Origin: Tannerella sp.
Lineage (GTDB): Bacteria > Bacteroidota > Bacteroidia > Bacteroidales > Tannerellaceae
Assembly (NCBI GenBank): GCA_031262895.1
Contig: JAISGW010000139.1
Location: forward strand, 1 to 12,699
Direction of reading: 5' to 3'
Length of the DNA: 12,699 nucleotides
Shown here: positions 6,555 to 12,699 of the stretch, piece after piece
Layout: the number at the start of each line of letters is the position of its first letter
Position numbering within the stretch: position 1 is the stretch's first letter
Notes under the pieces: model-generated
What the model saw: only the letters and a program-made list of their open reading frames with translations
Database searches by the model: none
What the model was told of the DNA's origin: nothing
Program-made: the position numbers and the translations under genes

Positions 6555-7135
6555 GGGATATTTATCAATTTATGTATCTGCAGGCTGAGTCGCCATGCAG
6601 GTTCCCGCTTGATTTGCTCCACGCAATAGGCGATATTGCGGCGGGTAAGCGTCTCGTCAATCTCAAAAACGGGACTGAGAAAATAAAACCGCGCCTCCGG
6701 CAAAGAGGAAATCTTGGGCAATGCTTCTCCCTCCCGAACAGGAAGGCGCAATTCGTCAACCTTGGGATTGATGCGTTTGGCGTAAGCTATGTCCCCTTTG
6801 GGGCTGACAACCGTATAATCCAATAAGGGCGGCAATGGACGGGTTCCGTTGCTTTCTATGGCTTGCAGGTAACCTTTGTCATGAAAATATGCCGTCACTT
6901 CTGCCGTCAACTGCAAACTCGGTTCGCCGCCCGTCCAGATAAGCCAACGACAAGGGTATGAGGCAACGCGCGCCAGCAACTCCTCCATATCCAACAGCAT
7001 TCCTCCATCAAAATCAGTATCGCAAAACGGGCAGGCCATATTGCAACCCGCAAGGCGGAGGAAGACAGAAGCTTCGCCCTGTCTTCCTCCTTCTCCTTGA
7101 AGAGAATAGAAAATTTCCTTTACCCTAAGGTTCAT
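6551..7135 (-). CDS. queE: 7-carboxy-7-deazaguanine synthase QueE (radical SAM)
   Basis: Converts 6-carboxytetrahydropterin to 7-carboxy-7-deazaguanine in the preQ0/queuosine pathway, using SAM, Mg2+ and a 4Fe-4S cluster. From the ATG at 7135-7133 the product has 194 residues. EIFYSLQGEGGRQG (7-20) is the usual N-terminal motif. The cluster motif CNMACPFC gives Cys31, Cys35 and Cys38 (CX3CX2C). TGGEPSLQ (68-75), SNGT and VSPKG follow. The frame extends upstream to 7261, but that extension is Ser/Arg-rich, lies inside queD and does not resemble QueE, so 7135 is chosen. It overlaps the end of queD by 11 nt, consistent with translational coupling. It has no terminator of its own, and its stop overlaps that of xseA. 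Confidence 0.93.
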   Translation of the reverse strand: MNLRVKEIFYSLQGEGGRQGEASVFLRLAGCNMACPFCDTDFDGGMLLDMEELLARVASYPCRWLIWTGGEPSLQLTAEVTAYFHDKGYLQAIESNGTRPLPPLLDYTVVSPKGDIAYAKRINPKVDELRLPVREGEALPKISSLPEARFYFLSPVFEIDETLTRRNIAYCVEQIKREPAWRLSLQIHKLINIP

Positions 7136-7478
7136 ACAAGCAAGAGGTTTGCGGCGTCTCGCAGACTTCCACGGCTGAAAGCTCCGGAAGTTCCGGCTTG
7201 AACTGTTCGTACAAGAAACGGGCAATGTGCTCAGCCGTAGGCGGAAACGGTAAGACATCATTCAGATGACGATGATCCAGTTTCTCGTCGATAAAATGCT
7301 TTACAGCATCCAAATCACGGTAATCACGGACAAAGCCGTACCCGTCAAGCATCTCCGCTTGGAGATAAACCTTTACCTTATAATTATGGCCGTGCAGGCG
7401 GGCGCAGGGATGCCCTTCGTCCAGCTGGTCCAATACATGGGAAGCCGAAAAGGAAAATTGCTTGCTTATCTTATACAT
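7125..7478 (-). CDS. queD: 6-carboxy-5,6,7,8-tetrahydropterin synthase QueD
   Basis: Converts 7,8-dihydroneopterin triphosphate to 6-carboxytetrahydropterin, the substrate of QueE. The 117-residue tunnel-fold protein is the normal length. Zinc ligands His14 (SASH), His29 and His31 (LHGHNY) are present. Catalytic Cys25 (HPCARLHGH), Asp68-His69 (LDHRHLND) and Glu107 (CETP) are intact. The start at 7478 overlaps the stop of pepD by 8 nt, and the 3' end overlaps queE, so pepD-queD-queE reads as one operon. Confidence 0.95.
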   Translation of the reverse strand: MYKISKQFSFSASHVLDQLDEGHPCARLHGHNYKVKVYLQAEMLDGYGFVRDYRDLDAVKHFIDEKLDHRHLNDVLPFPPTAEHIARFLYEQFKPELPELSAVEVCETPQTSCLYEP

Positions 7479-8931
7479 GGCGCAAAAGCTCCAGCAAGTG
7501 CTTCCACCAACGGCCGACGGTGTCGATTTGGATACGTTCGTTCGGAGAATGCACGTCGCGCAGCGTAGGGCCGAAGGAAATCATGTCCAAGTCCGGATAT
7601 TTGGCAAGGAAAAGTCCGCATTCGAGGCCGGCATGGATGGCCTTCACGGCCGGCTCTTTGCCGAAAAGCTGCTTGTAAGTTTCTACGGCCAGCTTCAAAA
7701 TAGGCGATTGGGGATTAGGTGCCCAACCCGGATAGCCTTCGCTCTGCGTGACTATCAAATCCGCAAGCCGCATGGCCGAGGTTACCTGTATGGCGGCGGC
7801 ACGTTTGCCCGCCCCAAGGGAAGAGCGCTGGCTCGTCGTTATCTTCAGCAAGCCTTCTTCCAAATTTACGGCAGCCAAATTGGTGGAAGTCTCCACCAAG
7901 CCGGGCATATCATGGCTCATGGCCAGCACACCATGCGGGCAGGCGTTGAGACAATATATCAGCTCACAGGTATTCTTCGCATTCAGGCAAGAATTCGGTT
8001 CCGGCGTTTCAACGGAGGACATTTCCATGCGGAAGCCCGGGTCCACTTGTTTTAATTCGCTTTCCACATCAACTATGAAATGGTTGAGGAGCACACGGAC
8101 TTCTTCTTTCAGTTTAGAAGGAATGCCGACAACAGCCGTCGCTTCGCGGGGGATGGCATTGTGCAAATTACCGCCCTTGAAACTATGCAGATAGACATGG
8201 AAGCGAGTAGCAGGCATCATCAAGCAATAAAGGAAACGAGCCAGCACTTTGTTGGCATTGCCCAAGCCCAAGTGTATATCGCTGCCGGAATGCCCGCCTT
8301 TCAAGCCTTTCACCTCGAAGCGGAAATAGGCGATATCGGACGGGGGCGTCATCAATTCATATTTTATTTCGCCGTAGAGGTTGCCTCCCCCGGCGCAACC
8401 GATGAAAAGTTCCCCTTCGTCTTCGCTGTCGAGATTAAGCAGTATCTTGCCGTTCATAAAACCGGGCTTTATGGCATTGGCGCCGGTCAAGCCACGCTCT
8501 TCGTCAACCGTAAACAAGCATTCCAAAGGACCGTGTTCAATATCATCGGAAGCGAGGATGGCCAGTTCAGTGGCTACACCTATGCCGTTGTCTGCACCCA
8601 GGGTTGTTCCTTCGGCGCGCACCCAATTACCATCAACGACTGTCCGAATCGGATCCTTATCAAAGTCGAATACCGTATCGGCATTCTTTTCGCACACCAT
8701 ATCCACGTGCGATTGCAAGATGACGCTTGGACGGTTTTCGCGGCCCGCCGTAGCAGGCTTGCGAATCAGGATATTGCCGACCTCGTCTTTCTTATACTCT
8801 AAGCCATGCTCCTTGGCAAAGGATTCCAAGAAAGCAATTATCCTTTCTTCCTTTCCAGAAGGGCGAGGTACTTGCGTGATCTGGTGGAAGAAATCCCAGA
8901 CGATTTTTGGTTCTAAATCTTCTATATTCAT
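7471..8931 (-). CDS. pepD: Cytosol non-specific dipeptidase PepD (aminoacyl-histidine dipeptidase, M20C)
   Basis: Dinuclear zinc exopeptidase that hydrolyses dipeptides, including Xaa-His, in the cytoplasm. The 486 residues match the known length. Metal and catalytic positions line up with characterised PepD: QSHVDMV with His75 and Asp77, GADNGIG with Asp114, DEERGLTG with Glu144/Glu145, LNLDSED with Asp168, and DVHSPNE with His461. The lid/dimerisation domain lies in the middle (about residues 185-395). It is the first gene of the pepD-queD-queE unit. Its -7 element (8963-8955) interlocks with that of the divergent small membrane gene. No functional link to queuosine synthesis is obvious. 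Confidence 0.95.
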   Translation of the reverse strand: MNIEDLEPKIVWDFFHQITQVPRPSGKEERIIAFLESFAKEHGLEYKKDEVGNILIRKPATAGRENRPSVILQSHVDMVCEKNADTVFDFDKDPIRTVVDGNWVRAEGTTLGADNGIGVATELAILASDDIEHGPLECLFTVDEERGLTGANAIKPGFMNGKILLNLDSEDEGELFIGCAGGGNLYGEIKYELMTPPSDIAYFRFEVKGLKGGHSGSDIHLGLGNANKVLARFLYCLMMPATRFHVYLHSFKGGNLHNAIPREATAVVGIPSKLKEEVRVLLNHFIVDVESELKQVDPGFRMEMSSVETPEPNSCLNAKNTCELIYCLNACPHGVLAMSHDMPGLVETSTNLAAVNLEEGLLKITTSQRSSLGAGKRAAAIQVTSAMRLADLIVTQSEGYPGWAPNPQSPILKLAVETYKQLFGKEPAVKAIHAGLECGLFLAKYPDLDMISFGPTLRDVHSPNERIQIDTVGRWWKHLLELLRHV

Positions 8932-8941
8932 AATAAACGCT

Positions 8942-8963
8942 TATATTTGCGTCCACAAATATA
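8942..8963. promoter_or_regulatory. Interlocked divergent -7 elements forming a perfect inverted repeat
   Basis: TATATTTGC (8942-8950, plus strand) is a -7 element for the gene at 8970. TATATTTGT on the minus strand (8963-8955) is a -7 element for pepD. Together TATATTTG and CAAATATA form a perfect 8-bp inverted repeat with a 6-nt spacer. Each predicted start site falls near or inside the other box, so the two polymerases could not bind at once. The -33 elements are weak on both sides. Confidence 0.6.
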
Positions 8964-8969
8964 GAGAAA

Positions 8970-9182
8970 ATGCTCCTAACAATACTGGCAACGGTTTTAA
9001 TTCTTCTGGGCAGTGTGGCGCTGCTTTCCATCCGCATTCTCTTGAAAAAAGGTGGAACATTCCCGGCCATACACATAGATAGTAGCCCGGCCTTGCAACA
9101 GCGCGGCATCCATTGCGCCACGGCGCAAGACGAAGAAGCGCAAAGGCACAAGGATTTGAAAGACAGGCTGAATAAAAAGTAA
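8970..9182 (+). CDS. Small single-pass membrane protein, unknown function
   Basis: A 70-residue product. Residues 1-24 form one hydrophobic helix (MLLTILATVLILLGSVALLS onward), followed by positive KK (26-27). The soluble tail contains GTFPAIHI, QQRGIHCA with the only Cys, and ends in a charged Lys/Glu/Asp-rich stretch. From memory, Bacteroidales carry short membrane proteins with an FP..HI...RGI.CA pattern, but I know no assigned function. It is 18 nt upstream of the OmpH-like gene in the same direction, suggesting a shared transcript and an envelope role. The start follows closely behind a -7 element. Confidence 0.7.
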   Translation: MLLTILATVLILLGSVALLSIRILLKKGGTFPAIHIDSSPALQQRGIHCATAQDEEAQRHKDLKDRLNKK

Positions 9183-9200
9183 TCAACACATTTTATTTAT

Positions 9201-9827
9201 ATGAAAAATATCAATTACTTGGTGAATGGCGTATTGGCAGTCGCTGTCATTATCTTATTCGTATTACACTTCAGCGGAGGGAAATCTCCGGCGACCAAGG
9301 CTGCACCAATATCTCCCAGCAGCAATGGTGTCGTGGAAGGAAGTCCCTTGCCAGTCGCCTATATCAACATGGATTCCTTGCTGCTGAATTATAGTTACGC
9401 AAAAGATTTGAATGAAATGATAATGCGTAAAGAAGAGAATGCAAGGGCAAATATCAACCAACAAGCCAACCAACTCCAATCGGAAGCCCAAGATTTTCAG
9501 AAAAAAATAGATAACAATGCCTTTTTAACGCGCGATCGCGCCCAACAAGAGCAGCAGCGCTTACTAAAAAAGCAACAAGACTTGCAATCGTATAGCGACC
9601 AGTTATCACAGGATTTAGCTTCTGAGCGTCAACGCCTGATGCAACAATTGAACGATTCCCTGTTAGGCATGCTTAAAGTGTATAACCAGACAAAACATTA
9701 TCAGATTATCTTTAGCAACATCTCTAACAGCAGCATTCTCTTGGCGGATCATGTGTACGACATCACGAATGATGTGGTTGCTTTCCTAAATAAGAAATAC
9801 TCGCCCTCCTCGGTAGTTAAGAAATAA
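9201..9827 (+). CDS. OmpH/Skp family periplasmic chaperone-like protein, membrane-anchored
   Basis: A 208-residue protein. Residues 6-24 are hydrophobic without an obvious cleavage site and probably anchor it in the inner membrane. A Ser/Pro-rich linker leads to the OmpH/Skp domain, which begins PVAYINMDSLLLNY (about 51-64). A long Gln-, Glu- and Lys-rich coiled coil (about 70-155) forms the tentacle region, and the C-terminal part YQIIFSNISNSSILLADHVYDIT closes the fold. Skp-type proteins hold unfolded outer-membrane proteins in the periplasm. The uncleaved anchor differs from classical soluble Skp and is inferred from the sequence only. It is likely co-transcribed with the small membrane protein upstream and ends at the terminator at 9849. 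Confidence 0.9.
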   Translation: MKNINYLVNGVLAVAVIILFVLHFSGGKSPATKAAPISPSSNGVVEGSPLPVAYINMDSLLLNYSYAKDLNEMIMRKEENARANINQQANQLQSEAQDFQKKIDNNAFLTRDRAQQEQQRLLKKQQDLQSYSDQLSQDLASERQRLMQQLNDSLLGMLKVYNQTKHYQIIFSNISNSSILLADHVYDITNDVVAFLNKKYSPSSVVKK

Positions 9828-9848
9828 GCGGTAGAAGTTCTGCCCCGC

Positions 9849-9879
9849 GCCCCTCTCCCAATCAGAAGAGGGGCTTTTT
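9849..9879 (+). terminator. Rho-independent terminator after the OmpH-like gene
   Basis: GCCCCTCT (9849-9856) pairs perfectly with AGAGGGGC (9867-9874) around a 10-nt loop, followed by TTTTT (9875-9879). Confidence 0.9.
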
Positions 9880-10095
9880 CTTTGACCACCATTTGATATG
9901 GAGTCTTCCTTCAACAGAAAAAGACCTTCGCATCACCGAACTCTTGTAAAAAGGCGGCTCATACTACTTAATATGTTTATTATCAACGATTAATCTGGGC
10001 ACAACCTTTTGCTTTAATTCAAATTATGGGCGAGGTAAACTGAGTTTTTCGCTAAATAATGTTAACGTTCCGAACCTTTTCCCGCCCTTAGCTGT
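9880..10095. other. Intergenic stretch without a recognisable gene
   Basis: The gap between the OmpH-like terminator and tpx holds no coding frame I would support, no tRNA and no clear ncRNA. The only structure seen is a palindrome cluster at 10061-10075: GTTAAC directly followed by GTTCCGAAC. It lies just upstream of the tpx -7 box and could be an operator. Confidence 0.5.
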
Positions 10096-10104
10096 TATAT
10101 TTAC
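10096..10104 (+). promoter_or_regulatory. Probable -7 element for tpx
   Basis: TATATTTAC is one mismatch from TAnnTTTG and lies 21 nt before the ATG at 10126. The -33 region is only T-rich (near 10077-10080). Confidence 0.4.
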
Positions 10105-10125
10105 AGACAGTAAGAAATAAGCATT

Positions 10126-10632
10126 ATGAACATGTCAGAAATTAGATTTCAAGGTAGCCCGGTTCACACCAACGGCTCCATCCCGCCGAAAGGTGAGATC
10201 GCACCTGATTTCACGGGCGTCAAGGGTGACTTGTCTGAGCTGTCCCTTCGCTCGCTAAAGGGAAAGAGAGTGATCATGAACATTTTCCCGAGTTTGGATA
10301 CAGCAGTTTGCGCGGCCTCGGTTCGACGCTTCAACAAAGAAGCAGTTTCCCTTTCGAATACAGTCGTACTGGCTATTTCCAAAGACTTGCCTTTTGCCCA
10401 GGGACGCTTTTGCAGTGTCGAAGGTATAGACAAAGTCATCCCCCTCTCCATTTTCCGCAATACGGAATTTGAAAACCGTTACGGCTTGCTTATGACCGAC
10501 GGCCCACTGAAAGGTCTCTTGGCGCGTTGCGTCATTGCTCTCAACGAAGAAGGCGTCATCATCTACTCCGAACTGGTAAAAGAAATCACTATTGAACCGA
10601 AATACGAAGCAGTCATAGCTTCTCTTACATGA
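10126..10632 (+). CDS. tpx: Thiol peroxidase Tpx (2-Cys peroxiredoxin)
   Basis: Reduces hydrogen peroxide and alkyl hydroperoxides using thioredoxin. The 168 residues fit the family. Visible features are the N-terminal beta-hairpin (FQGSPVHTNGS), PDFTGVKGDLSELSL, and NIFPSLDTAVCAASVRRF with the PxxxTxxC motif and peroxidatic Cys62. LPFAQGRFCSVEGI carries the likely resolving Cys96, and the C-terminal DGPLKGLLAR and VKEITIEPKYEA are typical. Residue 60 is Ala where Tpx usually has Pro (DTPVC), a mild deviation that leaves the core motif intact. ATG codons lie at 10126 and 10132. I keep the first, but the second (MSEIRF) is equally plausible. It is monocistronic, with terminators on both sides. 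Confidence 0.95.
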   Translation: MNMSEIRFQGSPVHTNGSIPPKGEIAPDFTGVKGDLSELSLRSLKGKRVIMNIFPSLDTAVCAASVRRFNKEAVSLSNTVVLAISKDLPFAQGRFCSVEGIDKVIPLSIFRNTEFENRYGLLMTDGPLKGLLARCVIALNEEGVIIYSELVKEITIEPKYEAVIASLT

Positions 10633-10683
10633 TTAAGTTGTAGATTATTGTTTTTCATTGGTTAAAGTTAAGGGTTAGTGTAA

Positions 10684-10722
10684 GAGTACCGGGAGATGTG
10701 AATCTGCCGGTACTCGCTTTTT
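10684..10722 (+). terminator. Rho-independent terminator after tpx
   Basis: GAGTACCGG (10684-10692) pairs with CCGGTACTC (10707-10715). After one G-G mismatch, AGAT (10694-10697) pairs with ATCT (10702-10705) across a GTGA (GNRA-type) tetraloop. A T tract follows (10718-10722). Confidence 0.9.
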
Positions 10723-10735
10723 ATGCCCCAAAATT

Positions 10736-10857
10736 GCAGGATTCGGGAAAACGTCCATATTCTATTCAGCCATGAACCGAATCCTTTGCCAACAAGAAAT
10801 TTCTTATCAAAAATCCACAAAAAAGAAAATCATTTGGGCCTCTTTTTGGAATCCTGC
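10736..10857. repeat. Three copies of an AGGATTC motif upstream of the barrel operon
   Basis: GCAGGATTCGG at 10736-10746 is matched by the inverted copy CCGAATCCT at 10777-10785 (perfect 9-bp inverted repeat, 30-nt spacer). A second inverted copy, GGAATCCTGC at 10848-10857, lies between the -33 and -7 elements of the next promoter. The placement suggests a possible operator; no regulator is known. Confidence 0.5.
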
Positions 10858-10866
10858 TATCTTTGC
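10833..10866 (+). promoter_or_regulatory. Bacteroidales promoter for the barrel operon
   Basis: TTTG at 10833-10836 and TATCTTTGC at 10858-10866 match the -33 and -7 consensus with a 21-nt spacer. This is the best two-part promoter in the window. The -7 box ends 20 nt before the ATG at 10887. Confidence 0.7.
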
Positions 10867-10886
10867 GGCAGATAATTTGAACTTTT

Positions 10887-11663
10887 ATGGAAAAGGCCAC
10901 ACGAATCATTTGCCTCCTTTTGGCTGCTTGCCTGTATAGAGGCCGCCTTGCAGGAGAAGCTTACCTTCAAAGGATAAACGTACGCAGTTTAGGATTAGGC
11001 GCCCCGGAAGCGGTAACTTCCATTTTTGGGAATGCTTCACTTCTGTCTCTTTTGGAGCGGCACGAAACGGGTTTCCAGTATTTGAACCGTTATGGAATGA
11101 AGGAATTAGGAACCCTACACGGTTACTTTTACTTCTCAGGCCGACTGCCCGTAGGTATTGACTTCAGTACTTTCGGCTACGAGGCATACAGGGAAAGCAT
11201 GGCCCGCTTGTCTGCCGGAATGAAATTGTCCTCCCACTGGGCGCTGGGTGTGGGACTGCAAGGCCATTGGCGGCAAAGCGAACTGATAGAAAGAACTTCC
11301 TTCCGCCTGTCGGCCGACTTCGGCCTGCTTTACATGGCCGCCGAAGACCTGCGGCTTGGCTTCGCCTTGTCCGATTTCCCCCGGGCCTATTTCCTGCAAG
11401 CCGGATGCCAATGGAAACTGCTCGGGAACTTGTCCCTTCTTGGCGGTTTACTTTACGATAAAGAAAGCAGGACCGGCTTTGGCGTGGGTGCCGAATACGA
11501 ACCCTTTGATGCCTTCTTCCTCAGGGCTGGCCTGAGGAACCGTCCTACACAACCTTCCTTCGGCTTAGGCTACCGCTTTTACGGCTACCGCATGGACATC
11601 TCCGCCATCTATCATTCCGTCTTGGGCGTCAGTTTAGCGCTCGGGTTGGCTTATTCCTTTTAA
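10887..11663 (+). CDS. Predicted outer-membrane beta-barrel protein, PorV/PorQ-like
   Basis: A 258-residue protein. The N-terminus looks like a signal peptide (hydrophobic IICLLLAACL, likely cleavage after GRLAGEA near residue 25). The mature part alternates polar and hydrophobic residues with many Gly, Tyr and Phe, and ends in Phe, as outer-membrane barrels do. The stretch SLGLGAPEAVTSIFGN...LNRYGMKELG near residues 34-75 recalls the N-terminal region of PorV/PorQ-type barrels, where NPA(G/L)LA and a Tyr-rich strand follow. I cannot assign a substrate or confirm a type IX secretion role. It is 13 nt upstream of the helix-hairpin-helix protein gene and shares its promoter. Confidence 0.7.
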   Translation: MEKATRIICLLLAACLYRGRLAGEAYLQRINVRSLGLGAPEAVTSIFGNASLLSLLERHETGFQYLNRYGMKELGTLHGYFYFSGRLPVGIDFSTFGYEAYRESMARLSAGMKLSSHWALGVGLQGHWRQSELIERTSFRLSADFGLLYMAAEDLRLGFALSDFPRAYFLQAGCQWKLLGNLSLLGGLLYDKESRTGFGVGAEYEPFDAFFLRAGLRNRPTQPSFGLGYRFYGYRMDISAIYHSVLGVSLALGLAYSF

Positions 11664-11676
11664 ATTTCCCAGGCAA

Positions 11677-12699
11677 ATGAAAAGATGCACCTTGTTTTCC
11701 CTATTGCTCCTTTTAAGTTGTTACGGCCGGCTCGTTGGACAGGCTGTAGCTTCCACAAATTGGATGGATTACCTGGACGAATTGTCCGAAGAAGTGGAGG
11801 ATGAGGAACAGATAAAAAGTCTGCAGGCCGAGTTCTCCTATCTGGCCACCCATCCCCTTGACTTGAACCGCGTCCAAGCCGAAGACTTGAGGCGCTTCCC
11901 TTTTCTCAGCGAAAGGCAAATTGAAGCTATCCTGCTTTATCGGCAAAAACAGGAGCGTTTCTATAGCGTTTATGAATTGAAGGCGATAGAAGGACTGGAT
12001 TTCCCGGCCAGGGAATGGTTGTCGGCCTTTGTCTTTGTCGGCGAAATACGACCGAAAAAGTTGCCCCTGACGCCCTCCAAACTCCTTCGGTACGGGCGCA
12101 ATGAAATTTTACTCCGTTATGAGCGGGTTTTGCAAAAAAGGGAAGGCTATCGCGCCGGGGAGGACAGCCTGCTGGAGGCGCATCCGAACCGTAAGTATCT
12201 GGGCGAGCCTTTCTACCATTCCCTCCGCTATGCTTATACTTTTGACGAGCGCTTGCAGGCCGGGTTCGTTGCCGAAAAAGATGCGGGTGAACCTTTTTTC
12301 AAGCCGGAACACAAAGGCTATGACTTCTATTCGGCGCATATCCTATGGAAAGGGGAGGGTTGGCTGAAGACCCTGGTCGTGGGCGATTACAAATTGTCCT
12401 TCGGACAAGGGTTGGTCGCCAGCCAGGAATTTACGCCCGGGCGAAGTGCTGAACCGGCACAATCGGGCAGGAGGCAGCAGGGTTTCCGCCGTCATTATTC
12501 TTCCAACGAAGCCGATTACCTGCGAGGGATAGCGGCCACGCTACGCTTCGGGGCTTGGGAAACCAGCCTTTTCTATTCTTACCGGAAGCTGGACGCGACG
12601 CCCGGCGATTCCGACGGCATTGTGACGGCCATCCGCCGCGACGGCCTGCACCGCCTGCCAAGTGAACGGGAAAAGATGCGCCTTTTGCCGGTACGCACT
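11677..12699 (+). CDS. Helix-hairpin-helix domain protein with predicted barrel (3' end outside window)
   Basis: Reads from ATG at 11677 to the window end (341 codons, no stop). A signal peptide of about 22 residues (LFSLLLLLS, then GRLVGQA) is followed by an acidic helix (YLDELSEEVEDEEQIKSLQ). Two ComEA-like helix-hairpin-helix segments lie near residues 61-110: LDLNRVQAEDLRRFPFLSER and FYSVYELKAIEGLD. From about residue 130 the chain has barrel-like strands (EILLRYERVLQ, SLRYAYTFDERLQAGFVAEKD, VVGDYKLSFGQGLV). Exported HhH proteins with such a C-terminus occur in Bacteroidales, from memory. DNA uptake or binding is possible by analogy with ComEA, but not shown. A lipobox reading (LLSC at 12-15) is less likely than signal-peptidase I cleavage. 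Confidence 0.75.
   Translation, partial: MKRCTLFSLLLLLSCYGRLVGQAVASTNWMDYLDELSEEVEDEEQIKSLQAEFSYLATHPLDLNRVQAEDLRRFPFLSERQIEAILLYRQKQERFYSVYELKAIEGLDFPAREWLSAFVFVGEIRPKKLPLTPSKLLRYGRNEILLRYERVLQKREGYRAGEDSLLEAHPNRKYLGEPFYHSLRYAYTFDERLQAGFVAEKDAGEPFFKPEHKGYDFYSAHILWKGEGWLKTLVVGDYKLSFGQGLVASQEFTPGRSAEPAQSGRRQQGFRRHYSSNEADYLRGIAATLRFGAWETSLFYSYRKLDATPGDSDGIVTAIRRDGLHRLPSEREKMRLLPVRT

Noticed and set aside
7136..7261. Upstream extension of QueE to an ATG at 7261
   Set aside because: The extra 42 residues are Ser/Arg-rich, come from the queD region in another frame, and do not resemble QueE, which starts at MNLRVKEIFYSLQGEG.
7462..8055. Plus-strand frames across 7462-9082, including one of 240 codons at 8080
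   Set aside because: All antisense to PepD, whose metal ligands are complete.

Overview
The window looks like chromosomal DNA from a member of the Bacteroidales (Bacteroidota). The evidence is repeated -7 elements of the form TAnnTTTG, short A-rich leaders without strong Shine-Dalgarno sites, an Rpn-type (PD-(D/E)XK) transposase remnant, an OmpH-like protein, and outer-membrane barrel genes. Base composition is roughly balanced by eye. The genus cannot be fixed from what is visible. Most of the window is ordinary housekeeping DNA. I see no clear new defence or mobile system, no tRNA or rRNA and no CRISPR array.

Layout. (1) 1-1023, minus strand: 5' part of a SufS-type cysteine desulfurase, cut by the window edge before its catalytic cysteine. 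(2) 1024-1842: a non-housekeeping patch. It has an AT-rich imperfect inverted repeat, a promoter-like element, a degenerate 21-bp tandem array (about seven units) and the C-terminal remnant of an Rpn/PD-(D/E)XK transposase. (3) 1920-3155: the ribosome-associated GTPase HflX. (4) 3236-4585: two adjacent FKBP-type prolyl isomerases, one without a signal peptide (cytoplasmic) and one lipoprotein (envelope), closed by a clear terminator. (5) 4752-6554: an Lrp/AsnC regulator 6 nt upstream of xseA, with no xseB alongside. (6) 6551-8931, minus strand: pepD-queD-queE, an overlapping three-gene unit (dipeptidase plus two early preQ0/queuosine enzymes). The last gene converges on xseA with overlapping stop codons. 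(7) 8970-9827: a 70-residue membrane protein and a membrane-anchored OmpH/Skp-like protein, transcribed away from pepD, then a strong terminator. (8) 10126-10632: thiol peroxidase Tpx and its terminator. (9) 10887-12699: a predicted outer-membrane beta-barrel protein followed 13 nt later by a helix-hairpin-helix protein with a predicted barrel, cut by the window end.

How the genes work together. Shared themes are protein folding and envelope biogenesis (FKBPs, OmpH-like protein, barrel proteins), stress and translation rescue (HflX, Tpx), Fe-S supply (SufS) and tRNA modification (QueD, QueE; QueE itself needs a 4Fe-4S cluster). The most unusual structures are the 21-bp array fused in frame to the transposase remnant, the interlocked pair of -7 boxes between pepD and the small membrane gene (a perfect 8-bp inverted repeat), and three copies of an AGGATTC motif around the promoter of the barrel gene.
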